A stretch of DNA of 64,000 bases from CANLBN01 sp050633825 (GTDB taxonomy: Bacteria; Pseudomonadota; Gammaproteobacteria; Pseudomonadales; Cellvibrionaceae). The notes under the pieces are model-generated. The model did no database searches and had not been told where the DNA came from. It saw only the letters and a list, made by a program, of their open reading frames with translations. A program made the translations under genes and the position numbers. The stretch is from assembly GCA_050633825.1 (NCBI GenBank), contig JBOEHG010000006.1, positions 1 to 64,000 of the forward strand. Direction: 5' to 3'. Within the stretch, counting starts at the first letter, position 1. The number at the start of each line of letters is the position of its first letter. This document shows positions 62,068 to 64,000 of the stretch, one piece after another.

Positions 62068-62082
62068 TCTGTAGGAGGCCCC

Positions 62083-64000
62083 ATGTTTAACCGAATTATC
62101 GACTGGGCGGTCACCAACCGATTACTGGTGGTGATAGCCCTTATAACACTAACGATTAGTGCCATTTTTATTATTCCCAAACTGAATCTGGATGCGTTTC
62201 CGGATGTCACCAACGTGCAGGTATCGGTCAATACTGAGGCACCGGGTTTGGCTGCCGAGGAAGTGGAACAGTTAATTACTTTTCCCATTGAAGCGGTAAT
62301 GTACGCTCTTCCCGATGTAGAGGAGGTACGTTCTATCTCCAAAACCGGCTTATCCGGTGTGACTGTCGTCTTTAAAGAAGGTACGGATATCTACTTTGCT
62401 CGACAACTGGTGTTTGAACGGCTTCAGGCCGCCAAAGAATTGATTCCCGAAGGCGTTGGTACACCAGAGATGGGGCCCAATACCTCAGGCTTGGGCCAAG
62501 TCTATCAATATTTATTAGTCGCGGAACCCGGTGCCGGTTTTGATGCGATGGCGCTGCGCAGTCTTAATGACTGGGTGGTTAAATTGCTATTGATCCCTGC
62601 GGAAGGGGTGACTGATGTACTCTCTTTTGGCGGCGATGTTCGCCAATACCAAGTGAACCTAAATCCATCCCGACTCATGTCTTACGGCCTGTCTCAAGAC
62701 GATGTGATATCTGCCCTTGAAGATAACAATACCAATGTGGGTGGCTGGTATATGGATCGAGGCCAAGAACAGCTCGTGATTCGTGGTACGGGTTGGCTTG
62801 ATCATGGCAAAAAGGGATTGGAGCAAATTGGCCAAGTACCGCTGAAAACGATCGACGGTATAACGGTCACCGTCGCTGATGTAGCCAAGGTGGAATTAGG
62901 CAGCGAAATTCGCCAAGGTGCCGTAACCATGACACGAAAAACCAGCGATGGCACCGCAGAAAATCTTGGTGAAGTGGTTTCCGGTATTGTACTCAAACGT
63001 ATGGGAGCCAATACCAAAGCGACTATCGATGCCGTCGAAGACCGCGTGGAACGTATCAATCAAGCCCTACCGGAAGGGGTTCACTTTGATGCCTTTTATA
63101 ATCAGGCAGACCTGATTACACAAGCGGTGCAAACCGTCGTTAACGCCTTGTTGCTCGCCTTTGTTTTTATCGTGGTGATCCTCGCCTTATTTTTGATGAA
63201 CTTGCGCGCTACTTTTTTGGTGTTGATCTCTATTCCGATTTCTATCGGTATCGCCTTAATGGTGATGTCGTGGTTTGGTTTGTCTGCCAACCTGATGTCC
63301 TTAGGAGGAATCGCGGTGGCTATCGGTATGCTGGTGGATGGCTCGGTTGTGATGGTGGAGAATATGTTCAAGCACCTAACTCATCCAGATGCTGAACATG
63401 ATGCACAGCGAGCAACACGCGTAGGCAGCGATGATAAAGATCCTGTTGATGCCGCACATGATAATCACGGTATTGCATTACGATTACAAGAAGCGGGCAA
63501 AGAAGTTGCACGCCCTATCTTTTTCGCAACGGCGATTATTTTAGTGGTGTTTATGCCGCTGTTTAGTTTTGAAGGTGTCGAAGCCAAACTCTTTCAGCCT
63601 ATGGCTGTCAGTATTATGCTCGCCATGCTTTCAGCGGTATTGGTGGCCTTGATTATTGTGCCCGCCTTAGCGACATACCTTTTCCGAAAAGGGGTTCGCC
63701 AACGAGACAGCTTTATTTTAAAGCCACTCGATATGCTTTACCGTAAGGGATTATCTTGGGCGATGAACCATAGCAAAGTGGTGGTAGCTATTGCTGGCAT
63801 TATGGTGGTCGCTGCGGCACTGGTTTTACCACGTTTAGGCACCGAGTTCGTACCGGAATTGGAGGAGGGTACGATCAACTTGAGAGTCACGCTCGCGCCG
63901 TCTTCCAGTCTGGACACTGCGCTAGAAGTTGGCCCCAAGTTGGAAGCCATGCTGATGGAATTTCCGGAGGTGACGTATGCCTTGTCGCGTATTGGTCGAG
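62083..64000 (+). CDS. czcA: CzcA-type heavy-metal RND pump, partial (3' off window)
   Basis: At least 639 aa; GTAGGAGG precedes the ATG at 62083. Typical HME-RND start (NRIIDWAVTNRLLVVIALI). TM4 reads VAIGMLVDGSVVMVEN: the second Asp and Glu of the CzcA proton relay are present, but the first Asp (DFG in zinc-type CzcA) is replaced by AIG. An extra polar loop of about 30 residues follows TM4. Substrate therefore uncertain (divalent metal likely). Continues beyond the right edge. Confidence 0.92.
   Translation, partial: MFNRIIDWAVTNRLLVVIALITLTISAIFIIPKLNLDAFPDVTNVQVSVNTEAPGLAAEEVEQLITFPIEAVMYALPDVEEVRSISKTGLSGVTVVFKEGTDIYFARQLVFERLQAAKELIPEGVGTPEMGPNTSGLGQVYQYLLVAEPGAGFDAMALRSLNDWVVKLLLIPAEGVTDVLSFGGDVRQYQVNLNPSRLMSYGLSQDDVISALEDNNTNVGGWYMDRGQEQLVIRGTGWLDHGKKGLEQIGQVPLKTIDGITVTVADVAKVELGSEIRQGAVTMTRKTSDGTAENLGEVVSGIVLKRMGANTKATIDAVEDRVERINQALPEGVHFDAFYNQADLITQAVQTVVNALLLAFVFIVVILALFLMNLRATFLVLISIPISIGIALMVMSWFGLSANLMSLGGIAVAIGMLVDGSVVMVENMFKHLTHPDAEHDAQRATRVGSDDKDPVDAAHDNHGIALRLQEAGKEVARPIFFATAIILVVFMPLFSFEGVEAKLFQPMAVSIMLAMLSAVLVALIIVPALATYLFRKGVRQRDSFILKPLDMLYRKGLSWAMNHSKVVVAIAGIMVVAAALVLPRLGTEFVPELEEGTINLRVTLAPSSSLDTALEVGPKLEAMLMEFPEVTYALSRIGR

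Noticed and set aside
1..64000. CRISPR array
   Set aside because: No series of regularly spaced identical repeats with unique spacers was seen; tandem repeats found are coding (cusB, czcB) or iteron-like.

Overview
The window comes from a moderately AT-rich gammaproteobacterium, most likely marine or aquatic. The evidence is the codon style, a tRNA-Leu-type attachment site, and an integrative conjugative element (ICE) of the PFGI-1/ICEHin1056 kind with an MPF-G type IV secretion system. No species marker is present, so the host is inferred only at this level. The whole window is accessory DNA.

Layout. (1) 1-2.0 kb: a 5'-truncated FG-GAP repeat gene on the minus strand abuts a tyrosine recombinase that lacks an arm-binding domain. 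This looks like a scarred recombination junction. (2) 2.2-12.3 kb: a tight four-gene plus-strand operon encoding a ClpB-like AAA+ ATPase, an NrdG-like radical SAM protein, a 2081-aa zinc ribbon/kinase/DUF4011/SF1 helicase/nuclease fusion and a coiled-coil protein. I do not recognise this combination as a named system. It is the best candidate here for an undescribed defence or conflict system. (3) 12.67 kb: a 25-bp tRNA-Leu 3'-end att core, followed by candidate integrase arm repeats. I read this as one end of the ICE, which then runs off the right edge of the window. (4) 12.8-25.4 kb: ICE accessory region with a DUF3560 protein, a nested-hairpin region, a Gabija-like OLD nuclease/UvrD helicase pair, a large DNA2-like helicase, an iteron- and hairpin-bearing non-coding stretch, and a PF12834/PF12835-type integrase. 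(5) 25.5-32.2 kb: first half of the conjugation module (PilL, PFL_4693, lytic transglycosylase, PFL_4695, TraD, PFL_4697).

(6) 32.2-44.5 kb: copper/silver cargo, mainly on the minus strand: CusCBA, two DUF-type accessory proteins, cytochromes c, His/Met-rich periplasmic proteins and a MerR-family regulator with a clear operator. (7) 45.2-52.5 kb: second half of the conjugation module (RAQPRD, PFL_4701 to PFL_4705, lipoprotein, TraC ATPase). (8) 52.6-64 kb: mercury (merR-T-P-F-A) and divalent-cation cargo (CDF exporter with its MerR regulator, DUF411, CzcCBA). The czcC/czcB junction carries an old tandem duplication that produced a chimeric His-rich ORF. CzcA runs off the right end.

How it works together: TraD, TraC and the PFL proteins are part of the mating apparatus. 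The relaxase, the TraG-like protein, PFL_4709-4711 and the ICE's own terminal integrase are not in the window and would be expected to the right. The cargo blocks sit exactly between conjugation sub-operons, so cargo insertion has not broken any recognised transfer gene. Three MerR-type promoters with 19-20 bp spacers (42.70-42.73, 55.80-55.84 and 57.02-57.05 kb) and a fourth MerR-type dyad (56.26-56.28 kb) can be read directly and assign regulators to operons.
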